A stretch of 64,000 bases of DNA from a bacterium (GTDB lineage: Bacteria > Pseudomonadota > Alphaproteobacteria > SP197): positions 62,001-126,000 of the forward strand of contig JAPPGE010000082.1 in assembly GCA_028821455.1 (NCBI GenBank), given 5' to 3'. Numbering within the stretch: the stretch's first letter is position 1; every line of letters starts with the position of its first letter. Of the stretch, positions 1 to 10,363 are shown piece after piece. The translations under genes were made by a program, and so were the position numbers. Under the pieces are notes generated by a model. That model was not told where the DNA came from, searched no databases, and saw nothing but the letters and a program-made list of their open reading frames with translations.

Positions 1-1161
1 GTCGTCGGTGTCGCCTTGGAGGGAACTGACCATTCCCGTCAGGACCGGACCGTGGCGGGTTTCGAGCATCGTGACCTGCTGGTTTCTGGAAAACCTGACG
101 GCGATGGTCTCATCACGCACCGCAAAGGGCAGAGATCCGCCAGGCGTCATGTAGCGATCCGGGTTGTCGGGGTCACGACGTTCGATGAAGAGATCCTGGG
201 TGTCGGGGCCGGTGTTGGAGAGCGTCCAGGCGATGGCGCCGTTGGTGCCGACGAGAACCATTGGCAGACCGGGCATGGTGGCGCCGGCAACGTTCAGACC
301 GGGCGCCGCCATGTGGGCGAGATACCACACCGAGGGAATGGCGAAACCGAGATGAGGGTCGTTGGCGGCGAGCGGGGATCCCGAAACGGTATGATCGCCG
401 CTCACGGCCCAGTTGTTGGAGCCGTTGTTGGTGTCGGGAAGAAGGCGGGCGAAGAGTGCCGCGTATTCCGCGAAATCAATTCCCTCCTCGAGGCCGATGA
501 CGGTTGTGTCGCTGTCAGGAGAGAAAGGAAAGAAACTCGCGGCCTTCTCCGGTCCCAGTTGCTGCACCAGCGCAGCATGCAGCGCTTCTTCGCGCCAGTT
601 TCCCGAGAGCATGAGAGCCATGACCTTCAGCCAGGAGACGGAATCGGCGGGATGCCAGGGTCCAGGCTCGTTGGCCAGCAGGAGCGCAAGTTCCGGCGCC
701 GGGGGGCCGGAGCGTGTAACGAGCCAGGCATTCACGCCTGCCGAATAGGCCTCGAGGACAGCACGCGCTTCGGGAGACAGGGTGGCAAAGGACGATCGTG
801 CCGCCCGGTAGAGGTCGAGCAAGCGCAGGAACCGGTCGTTGTCCAAAGCCAGCGAACCCACGAGTTCCGCGATCCGTCCCTGAGCGCCGCGGCGTTGCAT
901 CTCCATCTGGAAGAAGCGATCCTGGGCGTGGGCGAAGCCGAGTCCGAAGTAGGCATCCTCGGGCGAGCTTGCGTGGATGTGGGGAATGCCCCATTCATCG
1001 CGCAGGATGTCGACCGGCCCGGAGATGCCTTCGACCGTGATCGTGCCGTCAATGTCGGGAAGGGAGGTCCTGAGCCAGAAGTAAAGGCCGGCGCCAATGG
1101 CCGGCACCAACAGCAGGATGACGAGGAAGACGCCGGCCATGCGGCGCACGAATGTCCTCAT
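1..1161 (-). CDS. Penicillin acylase family N-terminal nucleophile hydrolase (5' part, runs off window)
   Basis: The first 387 codons read without a stop to the window edge. The ATG at 1161 shares its A with the TGA stop of the upstream CoA-transferase gene, so the two are probably coupled. Residues 8-27 form one hydrophobic segment, a signal or anchor. The run RDEWGIPHIHA near residue 55 and FGLGFAHAQDRFFQME near 73-88 are typical of the alpha chain of penicillin/cephalosporin acylases. The motif NNG-SNNWAVSG places the expected autocatalytic cleavage before Ser248, the N-terminal nucleophile of the beta chain. Family members hydrolyse amide bonds of acylated amines, acyl-homoserine lactones or beta-lactams in the periplasm; the substrate here cannot be read. 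The rest of the beta chain lies outside the window. Confidence 0.9.
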   Translation of the reverse strand, partial: MRTFVRRMAGVFLVILLLVPAIGAGLYFWLRTSLPDIDGTITVEGISGPVDILRDEWGIPHIHASSPEDAYFGLGFAHAQDRFFQMEMQRRGAQGRIAELVGSLALDNDRFLRLLDLYRAARSSFATLSPEARAVLEAYSAGVNAWLVTRSGPPAPELALLLANEPGPWHPADSVSWLKVMALMLSGNWREEALHAALVQQLGPEKAASFFPFSPDSDTTVIGLEEGIDFAEYAALFARLLPDTNNGSNNWAVSGDHTVSGSPLAANDPHLGFAIPSVWYLAHMAAPGLNVAGATMPGLPMVLVGTNGAIAWTLSNTGPDTQDLFIERRDPDNPDRYMTPGGSLPFAVRDETIAVRFSRNQQVTMLETRHGPVLTGMVSSLQGDTDD

Positions 1162-2321
1162 CAGGCTGATTTCCTGGCGCGAAGTTCCCGAAGAATGGAC
1201 TCGCGATGTTCGTCGAGGCCCGGGATGTTGCCGCGTCGCGCAGGATCCTCGAACGCGGAAAACTTGATGGGATTGCCTGACATCCTGATGGCGCCCGCCT
1301 GGGCATCCTCGGCGGTGACGATCATGTTGCGCGACGCAACGTGCGGGTCAGACATGACATCCGCGACCGAGTTGATGGAGCCGCAGGGAACTCCGGCATC
1401 CTGCAGAAGGGCGAGCCAGTGATCGCCCGGTCTGCTGATCAGCACCTTCTCGATCTCCTCCTGGAGGGCATCGACGTAATCCGCCCGGGCGGCGTTGGTG
1501 GCAAACCGGCTGTCGGCGGCAAGGTGCGGGAGTTCGAGGAGGTCACAGAGCCTTTGGAAGAGGTCGTCATTGCCTGCTGCAATGACGATATGGCCGTCAC
1601 TCGTCCTGAACGCATCAAAGGGCACGATCGAAGGGTGGCGTGTGCCAAGTGGACCGGGGATCTCACCGGTGGCGGCATGGCGGACGATGGCATTTTCCAG
1701 TATGGCTATCTGGCAATCGAGCATCGCCACGTCGATCATGCCCCCTTCACCGGTCCGGGCCCTGTGGTGGAGGGCCGACGTGATGCCGATTGCCGTGAAG
1801 AGAGCCGCCGCGATGTCACCGATCGAGGTCCCGACACGCGTCGGTTCGCCCCCCGGATGTCCGGTGAGACTCATGACGCCGCCCATGGCCTGGACAACCA
1901 GATCGTATGCCGGTCGGTTGCTGTAGGGGCCGTTCTGGCCGAATCCGGACACTGCAGCATAGATGAGGCCCGGATGCCGTTCCTTCAGAATTGACCACGG
2001 ATAGCCGAGGCGCTCCATGACGCCGGGACGGAAGTTCTCGATGAGCACGTCGGCGGAACCAAGAAGGTGCTCGAACACCTTGCGGTCGCTGTCGTTCCTG
2101 AGATCGAGCGCGATGCTCTCCTTGCCGCGGTTGATCGAGGCAAAATAGCCCGAGAGCGGCCCCAGGAATGGTCCGATTTCCCTGGCGTCATCGCCTGTAC
2201 CCGGCTGTTCGACCTTGATGACCCGTGCACCGAGGTCGTGCAGCATCATGGTGCAGTAGGGCCCGGCGAGGACCCGTGTCAGGTCGATGACCGTGATGTC
2301 ATTGAGCGGTCCATCGGGCAT
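1161..2321 (-). CDS. CaiB/BaiF family (class III) CoA-transferase
   Basis: A 386-residue protein of the usual length for formyl-CoA:oxalate-type CoA-transferases, which move CoA between carboxylic acids through an aspartyl-CoA thioester. It opens with the family signature ITVIDLTRVLAGP and LGARVIKVEQP. The expected catalytic Asp is Asp140 in RPAYDLVVQAMGG, and ENFRPGVMERLG follows family pattern. The ATG at 2321 is chosen over an upstream TTG at 2330 because AGGAGG (2332-2337) stands about ten bases before the ATG. The gene overlaps the acylase start by one base. Acyl donor and acceptor are unknown. Confidence 0.93.
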   Translation of the reverse strand: MPDGPLNDITVIDLTRVLAGPYCTMMLHDLGARVIKVEQPGTGDDAREIGPFLGPLSGYFASINRGKESIALDLRNDSDRKVFEHLLGSADVLIENFRPGVMERLGYPWSILKERHPGLIYAAVSGFGQNGPYSNRPAYDLVVQAMGGVMSLTGHPGGEPTRVGTSIGDIAAALFTAIGITSALHHRARTGEGGMIDVAMLDCQIAILENAIVRHAATGEIPGPLGTRHPSIVPFDAFRTSDGHIVIAAGNDDLFQRLCDLLELPHLAADSRFATNAARADYVDALQEEIEKVLISRPGDHWLALLQDAGVPCGSINSVADVMSDPHVASRNMIVTAEDAQAGAIRMSGNPIKFSAFEDPARRGNIPGLDEHRESILRELRARKSA

Positions 2322-2380
2322 GAACGACAACCCTCCTGGAGTGGGGCCGGACCATCACACGAAGCAGGGCCTTTCGTCCA

Positions 2381-3505
<1,125 letters not shown>

Positions 3506-3720
3506 CTATCCCGTCAGGGCCGCTCCGCCGCCAGAAGGCATGGCCGCTGCCGGGATAATCCCGTGGAACTCCGCCGCCGTCTTGCGCCGACGGTGGTGGT
3601 CCTGTGATGCTGTAGGGGAAGGCAAGATCGGTCTCCGGTCCCTTCAGGGCCCACGGAGATCGATCCGTGGCGCTTTAGCGGTTGGTATCGCGGACGCAAG
3701 CTGCCCTATCAAATCCCGCG

Positions 3721-3742
3721 GATCCGCTTCACGAAGCGGATC
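3721..3742 (-). terminator. Perfect inverted repeat downstream of gcdH
   Basis: GATCCGCTTC and GAAGCGGATC pair perfectly with two bases between (effective loop about four). It stands 71 bases past the gcdH stop in the direction of transcription. The following minus-strand sequence contains only GATTTGATA, so termination is plausible but the T-tract is poor. A weaker AGGGG/CCCCT stem lies just before it (3747-3764). Confidence 0.4.
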
Positions 3743-3812
3743 ATCCAGGGGCGATCATTCCCCTTGATCCCGTTAACTATGTCTCCGGATCGCGATTGTC
3801 AACGCTCTCCAG

Positions 3813-5039
3813 TCAGCCGGTGAAGGCCTGGATCCCGGTCTGGGCGCGGCCGAGAATGAGGGCGTGGATGTCGTGAGTGCCCTCGTAGGTGTTGACGGCT
3901 TCGAGGTTCAGCACGTGACGAATGACACCGTACTGATCGCTCACTCCGTTGCCGCCGTGCATGTCGCGGGATGCGCGGGCAACATCGAGTGCCTTGCCGC
4001 ATGAATTCCGCTTGATGAGAGAGACCATCTCCGGCGTTGCCCGGCCTTCGGCCTTGAGGCGGCCCACCCTCAGGCAGGCCTGAAGACCTATGGCGATCTC
4101 CGTTTGCATGTCCGCGAGTTTTTTCTGAATGAGCTGGTTGGCGGCCAGCGGCCGGCCGAACTGGGTGCGTTCCAGAGTGTAGGAACGGGCGGCCTGCCAG
4201 CAGTAGGTCGCTGCCCCAAGCGCTCCCCAGGCGATGCCGTAGCGGGCATTGTTGAGGCAGCTGAAGGGCCCCTTCAGACCGCGGATCTCCGGGAAGGCGT
4301 TCTCTTCGGGACAGAAAACATTCTCCATGACGATCTCGCCGGTGGGGCTGGCGCGCAGACTGAACTTTCCCTCGATTTCCGGAGTCGACAGTCCCTCCAT
4401 GCCTCGCTCTAGAAGGAAACCCCTGATGGCGCCCTCGTCATCCTTGGCCCAGACCACCATCACATCGGCGATCGGCGAGTTCGAGATCCACATCTTGGCG
4501 CCGTTCAACCGGTATCCGCCGGCCACCGCGCGCGCCCGGGTCGTCATGGAACCGGGATCCGAGCCGTGATCGGGCTCTGTGAGGCCGAATGCCCCGACCA
4601 TGGCGCCGTTGGCCAGCGCCGGGAGGTACTTCTGGCGCTGTTCCTCGGTTCCGAAAGCGTGGATCGGGTGCATCACCAGACTCGACTGCACCGAGGCCGA
4701 GGAACGGTAGGCGCTGTCGATCCGCTCGATCTCGAAGGCGATGAGACCGTACGCGACCTGACTGATGCCGGCACAGCCATAGCCGTCGATTGTCGCCCCA
4801 AGCAGTCCCATCTCGCCCATGCGCCGGATGATCTCGCGGTCCCCGGCTTCCTCGCGAAAGTCCTTCATCACCCGCTGCGCCAGGTAGTCCTCGCAGAACT
4901 GCCGGGTGGAATCGCGGATCATGCGTTCGTCCTCGTCGAGCTGTTCGTCGAGCAGGAACGGGTCGTCCCACCTGAAGGAGGGCCGGGAAGGGATCGTGTT
5001 CACGGTCAATGTCTTTCTGAAGTGACGGATCAGCGGCAC
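3813..5039 (-). CDS. gcdH: Glutaryl-CoA dehydrogenase
   Basis: A 408-residue acyl-CoA dehydrogenase. It resembles glutaryl-CoA dehydrogenase, the FAD enzyme that oxidises and decarboxylates glutaryl-CoA to crotonyl-CoA in lysine, hydroxylysine and tryptophan breakdown. Family-specific stretches are [45 protein letters not shown] and the C-terminal [15 protein letters not shown], with the expected catalytic base Glu386. Electrons would pass to ETF. The GTG at 5039 follows AAGGAG by 11 bases; a second GTG 12 codons downstream (Val13) would give a start closer to typical homologues. A perfect palindrome overlaps the upstream region, suggesting a dedicated operator. Confidence 0.93.
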   Translation of the reverse strand: MPLIRHFRKTLTVNTIPSRPSFRWDDPFLLDEQLDEDERMIRDSTRQFCEDYLAQRVMKDFREEAGDREIIRRMGEMGLLGATIDGYGCAGISQVAYGLIAFEIERIDSAYRSSASVQSSLVMHPIHAFGTEEQRQKYLPALANGAMVGAFGLTEPDHGSDPGSMTTRARAVAGGYRLNGAKMWISNSPIADVMVVWAKDDEGAIRGFLLERGMEGLSTPEIEGKFSLRASPTGEIVMENVFCPEENAFPEIRGLKGPFSCLNNARYGIAWGALGAATYCWQAARSYTLERTQFGRPLAANQLIQKKLADMQTEIAIGLQACLRVGRLKAEGRATPEMVSLIKRNSCGKALDVARASRDMHGGNGVSDQYGVIRHVLNLEAVNTYEGTHDIHALILGRAQTGIQAFTG

Positions 5040-5054
5040 CCTAATCCGAACTCC

Positions 5055-5076
5055 TTCACGCGATCAATCGCGTGAA
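5055..5076. promoter_or_regulatory. Perfect palindrome just upstream of gcdH
   Basis: TTCACGCGAT-CA-ATCGCGTGAA is a perfect 10-base inverted repeat with two central bases. It ends 15 bases before the GTG start and touches the AAGGAG ribosome-binding site. Its symmetry and position suit an operator for a dimeric repressor, or an mRNA hairpin hiding the ribosome-binding site. Confidence 0.55.
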
Positions 5077-5444
5077 CGCAACCAGCGGCTCACGCGGGAT
5101 CCTCCGCGCCGCAACACGTGGAAAGCAGGCCGTTTGGTTTGGTTGTCAAGACGCGTCGCCGTCCCGTTGCCGCAGCGCTCGATCCCGCCATCAGGACGCG
5201 CGCCCAGAACCGGCTCGAGGGAAGGAAGTCACTTCAGTGTCCTGTCCATGTGACTTGATCATACCGATCTCGACCATGGATGACGGCTGGGATATTGATC
5301 CTCATCTACAAGAAGCAAATGCAAGAACCAGAAATGGGGTCAGAACCGGGAAGGAAGAAGACATCCCGTTTCGGTTGATGTGGACGAAGCCAGAGACTTC
5401 CACGCTCTCAAGCCCGGCGCTGTCGGGGGAACGGCGCGAGGGCC
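5077..5444. other. Non-coding stretch between gcdH and the dimethylglycine dehydrogenase-like gene
   Basis: I see no supported gene. There is an inverted repeat AAGTCAC/GTGACTT (5226-5232 and 5250-5256, 17-base spacer) that could be an operator. The stretch lies upstream of gcdH and downstream of the FAD-GcvT gene, both on the minus strand. Confidence 0.4.
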
Positions 5445-7877
5445 TCATCGGCCATCGGCGCGGGGCCGCTCGTTGTCGGGATCATAAGGTGGCGCTTCGA
5501 TGATCCGGGCGGGCCGGCGCTCGCCGAGTATGTCGATGTCGAATTCACGCCGCAAGTCGACAGCGCCAGGGTCCAGGAAGGCGAAGGCGAGGCTCTTCGA
5601 CACCCGGTGGCCATAGCCGCCTGAACTGATGAAACCCGCGACTTCGCCGGCGAAGTACACGGTCTCTCCGCCCTGGCAGTCGGCGTCGCCGGCCTCCACC
5701 TCGAGACTGCTGCAGTGCCACCTTGGCGGCTGATTCAGGCGTGCAAGGGTCGCTTCGCGGCCGATGAAGTCTCCCTTGTCAGGTTTGAAGAAGCGCGCGG
5801 CCGCTGCTTCGGGAAGCGTCACCTCGTTGGTGAGCTCACTGCCGGCGTGATATCCCTTTTCGAGGCGCATGGAATTGAGAGCGAATGAGCCGAAATACCC
5901 GATGCCGTATTCCTGGCCTGCGGCCATGACGGCATCATGGACCTCTTCCATCGCCGTTGCTGGCGCGTGGATCTCCCAGCCGAGTTCGCCGCTGTAGGAA
6001 AGGCGTAACGCCCGGGCCCGGGTTCCCCCGACGCCAATGGTCCTGCAGGAAAACCAGGGGAAGTTCGCATTGTCCAGGGGCATACCCGTCACGGCTGCCA
6101 TGACGTCACGCGAACGCGGGCCGGCGACGGCAAGACAGCCAAGGACATCCGTCACGCAGCGCACGGCGAGGCGTTCGCCCGTGTGTCTGTGACACTCGAA
6201 CCAGTCGAGCACGCGCTGCTCAAGGTAGGCTGCGAACGTGAGGTAGTAGCAGGTCCGATGGAGTCTCGTCACTACGACTTCGGCTTCGATGGTGCCGGCA
6301 TGATTGAGGAGGTGGGCAAGCACAATTCCGCCGTCGCGTGATGGCAGCCTGTTGGCGACGAGACGGTCAAGGAATGAAGCGGCATCCTGCCCTTCGATTT
6401 CCACCTTTGAGAAGGCGGCAAGATCTGCGACTCCAACCCCTGTGGCGACCATGCGGCACTCCGCGCCGACAATGGCGAAGAGGTCCGAGCGGCGAAAGCT
6501 GTAAATGTCCTGTTGCGGCGTGCCCCTTATTGCAAACCAGCGGGGCTGTTCTCGGCCGTAGACTTCCTCGAAGATCGCACCCTTTGCCATGAGACGTCCG
6601 TGGAGGGTGCTGGTCCAGGCCGGCCGTGCAGCCGGCCGGTTGAGGCCGGGGTAGGGGATGGCCCGATGCAGGACATAGTCCTCCTTCGTCTTCTCGAGAA
6701 CCCAGGCGCGGTGCGCGAAGGAACCGTAGCGGCGCGGATCGACGTCCTTCATGCTGATCTCGGCGGCGCCATGCATCATCCACTGCGCGAGGTACTTGCC
6801 GGCTCCCGGACCCCAGGCGATGGCCGTTTGCGCGGCACAGCAGCACCAGTAGTTTCTGAGGCCAGGCGCCGGCCCGAGAAGCATGTTGCCATCGGGGGTG
6901 TCGGGAATGGCTCCGTGGAAGATGCGCCTGATCCCGGCGTCCCGGAAAACGGGCATGCGCTCCAGGGCGATCTCGAGCCAGGGTCCGATGCGGTCAAGGT
7001 GCGGTTCGAAGAGTTCGTGTTCGGCCTCCCAGGGCGCACCGTCGTCCCAGACAGTGGCAGGATCCTCCTTCTCGTAGATGCCGATCAGACCCGCGAGCTG
7101 TTCCATGCGGCAGTATCCACTGAACGCAGCCATGTCCCGGATGACGGGAAGTTCCTGCGGAAGGTCAGCAAACTCCGGTATGTTTCCTGTCACGACATAG
7201 TGATGCGTGGTGTTGGCCACAGCCAGATCGAGACCGGTCCACTGTCCGATCTGTCGGGCGTAGGCACCGCCCGCGTTGACCACGTGCTCGCAAGCGATGG
7301 TGCCCTGTTCGCTGATGACTTGCCACTCGCCGTTCGGCAGAGGGCGAATGTCGGTCACCCTGTTTGACTGGACGACTTCCGCACCCAGTGCACGCGCACC
7401 TGCTGCAAGGGCATGGCAGGCGCCGGCAGGGTCCACATGACCATCATCCGTGGTATGGAGCGCCGCTTTCACGCCGTCGAGACCATAGAATGGGAAAAGT
7501 CGTGCGATTTCGTCGGGTCCGACGATTTCCGCGGGATGGTCCAGCCCACGGCATACGCTCGATACTTGCCTCAGCCAATCCAGTTCGTCCTCGCTGAAGG
7601 CCAGGTAGAGGCCGCCGCATCCGTGCCAGCTCGCGGAATGGCCCGTCATCGCCTCGAGTCTGGGATAAAGCCCCACTGCATGACTCGTGATCTGCGCCAT
7701 GGGGAGGCTTGAACTCAAGTGTGCGACCAGGCCCGCGGCGTGCCAGGTGGAACCTGACGTCAGGCCGCTTTTTTCGATCAGCACGCAATCGGTCCAGCCC
7801 TCGCGTGCGAGATGAAACAGCAGACTTGTGCCCATGATGCCGCCGCCGACGATGACAACATGTGCGTGTGACCGCAT
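5445..7877 (-). CDS. Dimethylglycine/sarcosine dehydrogenase-like FAD oxidoreductase with GcvT domain
   Basis: An 810-residue two-domain enzyme. Residues about 5-370 are a DAO-type FAD domain, opening with VVIVGGGIMG and carrying TSGSTWHAAGL, whose His is the usual covalent flavin site in dimethylglycine and sarcosine dehydrogenases. The middle carries the family's FAO_M region. The last ~380 residues are an aminomethyltransferase (GcvT) fold with AGPRSRDVM, SYSGELGWEIH and SMRLEKGYHAGSELTNEVT. Family members oxidatively N-demethylate methylated amino acids and pass the one-carbon unit to tetrahydrofolate. The ATG at 7877 is preferred over an upstream start at 7934 because the Rossmann strand begins there, although no clear Shine-Dalgarno is visible. 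It is divergent from a GntR regulator. Confidence 0.9.
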   Translation of the reverse strand: MRSHAHVVIVGGGIMGTSLLFHLAREGWTDCVLIEKSGLTSGSTWHAAGLVAHLSSSLPMAQITSHAVGLYPRLEAMTGHSASWHGCGGLYLAFSEDELDWLRQVSSVCRGLDHPAEIVGPDEIARLFPFYGLDGVKAALHTTDDGHVDPAGACHALAAGARALGAEVVQSNRVTDIRPLPNGEWQVISEQGTIACEHVVNAGGAYARQIGQWTGLDLAVANTTHHYVVTGNIPEFADLPQELPVIRDMAAFSGYCRMEQLAGLIGIYEKEDPATVWDDGAPWEAEHELFEPHLDRIGPWLEIALERMPVFRDAGIRRIFHGAIPDTPDGNMLLGPAPGLRNYWCCCAAQTAIAWGPGAGKYLAQWMMHGAAEISMKDVDPRRYGSFAHRAWVLEKTKEDYVLHRAIPYPGLNRPAARPAWTSTLHGRLMAKGAIFEEVYGREQPRWFAIRGTPQQDIYSFRRSDLFAIVGAECRMVATGVGVADLAAFSKVEIEGQDAASFLDRLVANRLPSRDGGIVLAHLLNHAGTIEAEVVVTRLHRTCYYLTFAAYLEQRVLDWFECHRHTGERLAVRCVTDVLGCLAVAGPRSRDVMAAVTGMPLDNANFPWFSCRTIGVGGTRARALRLSYSGELGWEIHAPATAMEEVHDAVMAAGQEYGIGYFGSFALNSMRLEKGYHAGSELTNEVTLPEAAAARFFKPDKGDFIGREATLARLNQPPRWHCSSLEVEAGDADCQGGETVYFAGEVAGFISSGGYGHRVSKSLAFAFLDPGAVDLRREFDIDILGERRPARIIEAPPYDPDNERPRADGR

Positions 7878-7896
7878 GGAGTGTTCCCGATGGCGC

Positions 7897-7951
7897 TTGA
7901 CGGCGGGTGTATCTGAATTCAATATGGAATGCAAAATGGAATCGCAGTCTG
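7897..7951 (+). promoter_or_regulatory. Divergent promoter/operator region for the GntR regulator
   Basis: TTGACG (7897-7902), 17 bases, then CAATAT (7920-7925) is a fair sigma-70-like pair 26 bases before the regulator ATG. The sequence between is unusually AT-rich for the window and includes ATTC-N6-GAAT (7918-7931), a possible site for the regulator itself. The other gene starts at 7877 in the opposite direction. Confidence 0.35.
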
Positions 7952-8647
7952 ATGGCGATTGCCCAGTCCGAACTCGTTATCGATGACGTCTATGCACGCC
8001 TGCACGGCATGGTCGTTTCGAATGTCCTGCGATCGGGTCAGAAACTCGTAGACAGGGAACTTGCAGAATTGCTGGGTGTCAGCCGAACGCCGGTGCGCGA
8101 GGCGCTCGGCCGGCTGGCCATGACCGGTTTGATCGAGAATCGCGCTCGCCGCGGTTACTACGTCAGCCGGTTCTCGGCAGACCAGATATCGGATCTCTAT
8201 GAGTTCAGGGTCATGCTCGAAGTCAACGCGGCGATGCTGGCCGCACGCCATGCGCGGTCGTGCGATCTCGACGAGTTCGAGCGCATCCTGGGCGACCTCG
8301 ACAGCCCGTCACCGGAACCAAGCCGCCTTGCCAAGGCGGTGAGGCTCGATCTCGAGATTCACGATCTGATCGCGCGTGCCAGTGGCAATCGATCACTTCA
8401 TCAGGCGATCCGTAGCGTACTGGACAAGGTAATGTGCTTCGTCTCGGTGGAAATTGCCAACCGGGAGGCGCTCGCGACGGCCTGCCATGAACACCACGAA
8501 CTGTTCCAGCTCATCAAGAGGAGGGACGAGGAAGGAGCAGCCGCTCTCATCCGCATGCATGTCGACAATGCGCGAAAGAACCTTGTCAACGTGTTTCAGG
8601 CCCGTGACGACCTGCACAATTCCGTCATGGCGACGAACAGGTCGTAA
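7952..8647 (+). CDS. GntR family transcriptional regulator, FadR/FCD subfamily
   Basis: A 231-residue regulator. The N-terminal winged helix-turn-helix includes RELAELLGVSRTPVREALGRL and the wing GLIENRARRGYYVSRF. The C-terminal FCD ligand domain has the acidic/His residues that bind metal in this family (LDLEIHDLIARASGN, HEHHELFQLI, MHVDNARKN). FCD regulators usually bind organic acids and control the adjacent catabolic gene. I start at the ATG at 7952; an in-frame GTG at 7907 would add an atypical Asn/Trp-rich tail and overlap the promoter. Its probable targets are the FAD-GcvT gene, the ABC operon starting at 8707, and itself. Confidence 0.92.
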   Translation: MAIAQSELVIDDVYARLHGMVVSNVLRSGQKLVDRELAELLGVSRTPVREALGRLAMTGLIENRARRGYYVSRFSADQISDLYEFRVMLEVNAAMLAARHARSCDLDEFERILGDLDSPSPEPSRLAKAVRLDLEIHDLIARASGNRSLHQAIRSVLDKVMCFVSVEIANREALATACHEHHELFQLIKRRDEEGAAALIRMHVDNARKNLVNVFQARDDLHNSVMATNRS

Positions 8648-8706
8648 GGCGGGAACGCTCATCCCGCACAACACTGCGGATGGGTCAACCAAAGAAGGAG
8701 GGACAC

Positions 8707-10299
8707 ATGACTGACATGGACATCCTGTTGAAGGAGATGGAAACCGGCCGCATGAACCGGCGGGAGTTTCTGGAACGGGCCGCCGCTTTGGGCGTGACCG
8801 CCGTTGCCGCCACGACCCTGCTGGAAACATCGGCCTATGCGGCAACGCCCAAGCGAGGTGGTGAGGTGGTCTGGGCCGACGGAGAATCGAGCCCTGCGGA
8901 AACCTACGATCCCACCAAGATGCTGAGCGGAACAGATGCCACCCGGTCCTATCAGGTCTACAACCGGCTGACCAATCTGGACCACGACCTCAATGTCGTT
9001 CCGAACCTTGCCGAGGAGTGGGAATCAGCCAACGACGCCACGGAATGGACCTTCAGGCTTCGCGAGGGCGTGGAGTTTCATGACGGAAAGACGCTGACGT
9101 CGGAAGATGTCCTCTATTCGCTGAATGAACACATCAAGGAGGATTCGACATCGCCGTCGAAGGCGTTGCTGTCGTCCATCGTCGACATGAAGGCCGACGG
9201 TGACAACGTCGTGACCATTACGCTCAACTCGGGCAATGCCGACTTTCCCATTCAGCTCGGTCACGACTACCACACGTCGGTCGTCCCCGCTGGCTGGAAG
9301 GACGGCGATCCGGTGGTCGGCACGGGACCATACAAGCTCGTGGAGTTCGAGCCCGGCATCCGTTCTATCGTCACGCGCAACGAGAACTACTTCAAGAGCG
9401 ATGCTGCCTGGGTCGACACGTGGATCACGCAAAACGTCACTGACGCCACGGCACGGACCAACGGCATGCGGACCGGGACGATCGACATATCGGGGGTCGA
9501 CCCCCGTGTCGCCGACATGATCGGCCGCGATTCCGCCATCACCGTGCACTCGACGCCATCGGGCGCCCACTTCCTGTGGTCGATGATGTGCGACCGGCCG
9601 CCTTCGGACGATCTCAATCTGAGGCTTGCGCTCAAGCACTGCGCCGAGCGTCAGGCCATGGTCGACCAGTTGCTTCTCGGCCACGGAACCGTTGGCAACG
9701 ACTTTCCGGTCAACCCGGGGATTCCGATGTACTGCCGGGAAATCCCCCAGCATGACTACGATCCCGACAAGGCCAAGTTCTATTGGGACAAGACGGGGCT
9801 GTCGAGCGTCGAGATTTCGGCCTCGACGCAGGCAGGCGAGTTCGCAGTCGATGCATGTGTCATGCTTCAGGAGAGCGCCAAGGCGGCGGGCATCACGATC
9901 GACATCAAGAGGGTGCCGGCCGACGGTTACTGGGAGCACACCTGGATGAAGGTGCCGATCTGCGCCTCCAACTGGAACTCCCGGCCGACAGCGGACCTCA
10001 TTCTGACCCTCGTGTTCCAGTCGGACGCCGAGTGGAACGAAACACAGTGGAAGAACGATCGCTTTGACGAACTCCTGGTGCTGGGCCGCAAGACCGTTGA
10101 CCCGGTTCTGCGCTACGAGATCTACTGTGAAGCTGAAGCACTGGTTCATGGTGATGGAGGGGCCTTCATTCCCTTCTTCATGAATTTCGTGGAGGCCACA
10201 CGGCAGAGAATTCAGGGTTACCGCGGCAGCCCGGCGTTCAGCGGCGGAGCGGGCTGGCCCTTCGAGGACGTCTGGGTCGACGACAACATGGCGGGCTGA
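8707..10299 (+). CDS. ABC transporter substrate-binding protein, family 5 (peptide/opine/nickel class), Tat-exported
   Basis: A 530-residue periplasmic binding protein of the SBP_bac_5 fold. The start at 8707 follows AAGGAGG (8694-8700). The N-terminus has a twin-arginine signal (MNRREFLERAAALG, hydrophobic stretch, AYA cleavage before ATPKRGG). Family features include AETYDPTKML, the VPNLAEEWE/TEWTFRLREGVEFHDGK block and LNLRLALKHCAERQAMVDQ. Such proteins deliver di/oligopeptides, opines or similar compounds to Dpp-type permeases, here encoded downstream at 11171-14701. Only an SDR gene interrupts the set. Confidence 0.93.
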   Translation: MTDMDILLKEMETGRMNRREFLERAAALGVTAVAATTLLETSAYAATPKRGGEVVWADGESSPAETYDPTKMLSGTDATRSYQVYNRLTNLDHDLNVVPNLAEEWESANDATEWTFRLREGVEFHDGKTLTSEDVLYSLNEHIKEDSTSPSKALLSSIVDMKADGDNVVTITLNSGNADFPIQLGHDYHTSVVPAGWKDGDPVVGTGPYKLVEFEPGIRSIVTRNENYFKSDAAWVDTWITQNVTDATARTNGMRTGTIDISGVDPRVADMIGRDSAITVHSTPSGAHFLWSMMCDRPPSDDLNLRLALKHCAERQAMVDQLLLGHGTVGNDFPVNPGIPMYCREIPQHDYDPDKAKFYWDKTGLSSVEISASTQAGEFAVDACVMLQESAKAAGITIDIKRVPADGYWEHTWMKVPICASNWNSRPTADLILTLVFQSDAEWNETQWKNDRFDELLVLGRKTVDPVLRYEIYCEAEALVHGDGGAFIPFFMNFVEATRQRIQGYRGSPAFSGGAGWPFEDVWVDDNMAG

Positions 10300-10363
10300 G
10301 AGGCTTGGGAGCGCAGTCCTGGCGGCTTGCGCTTCCGCCCGCTCTTCGGTGAAAGGAAGTAAT

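Noticed and set aside
16-1422. Long plus-strand open frame opposite the penicillin acylase and CoA-transferase genes
   Set aside because: The minus strand encodes clear family motifs through the whole stretch; the plus-strand reading is Arg/Gly-rich and typical of antisense frames in high-GC DNA.
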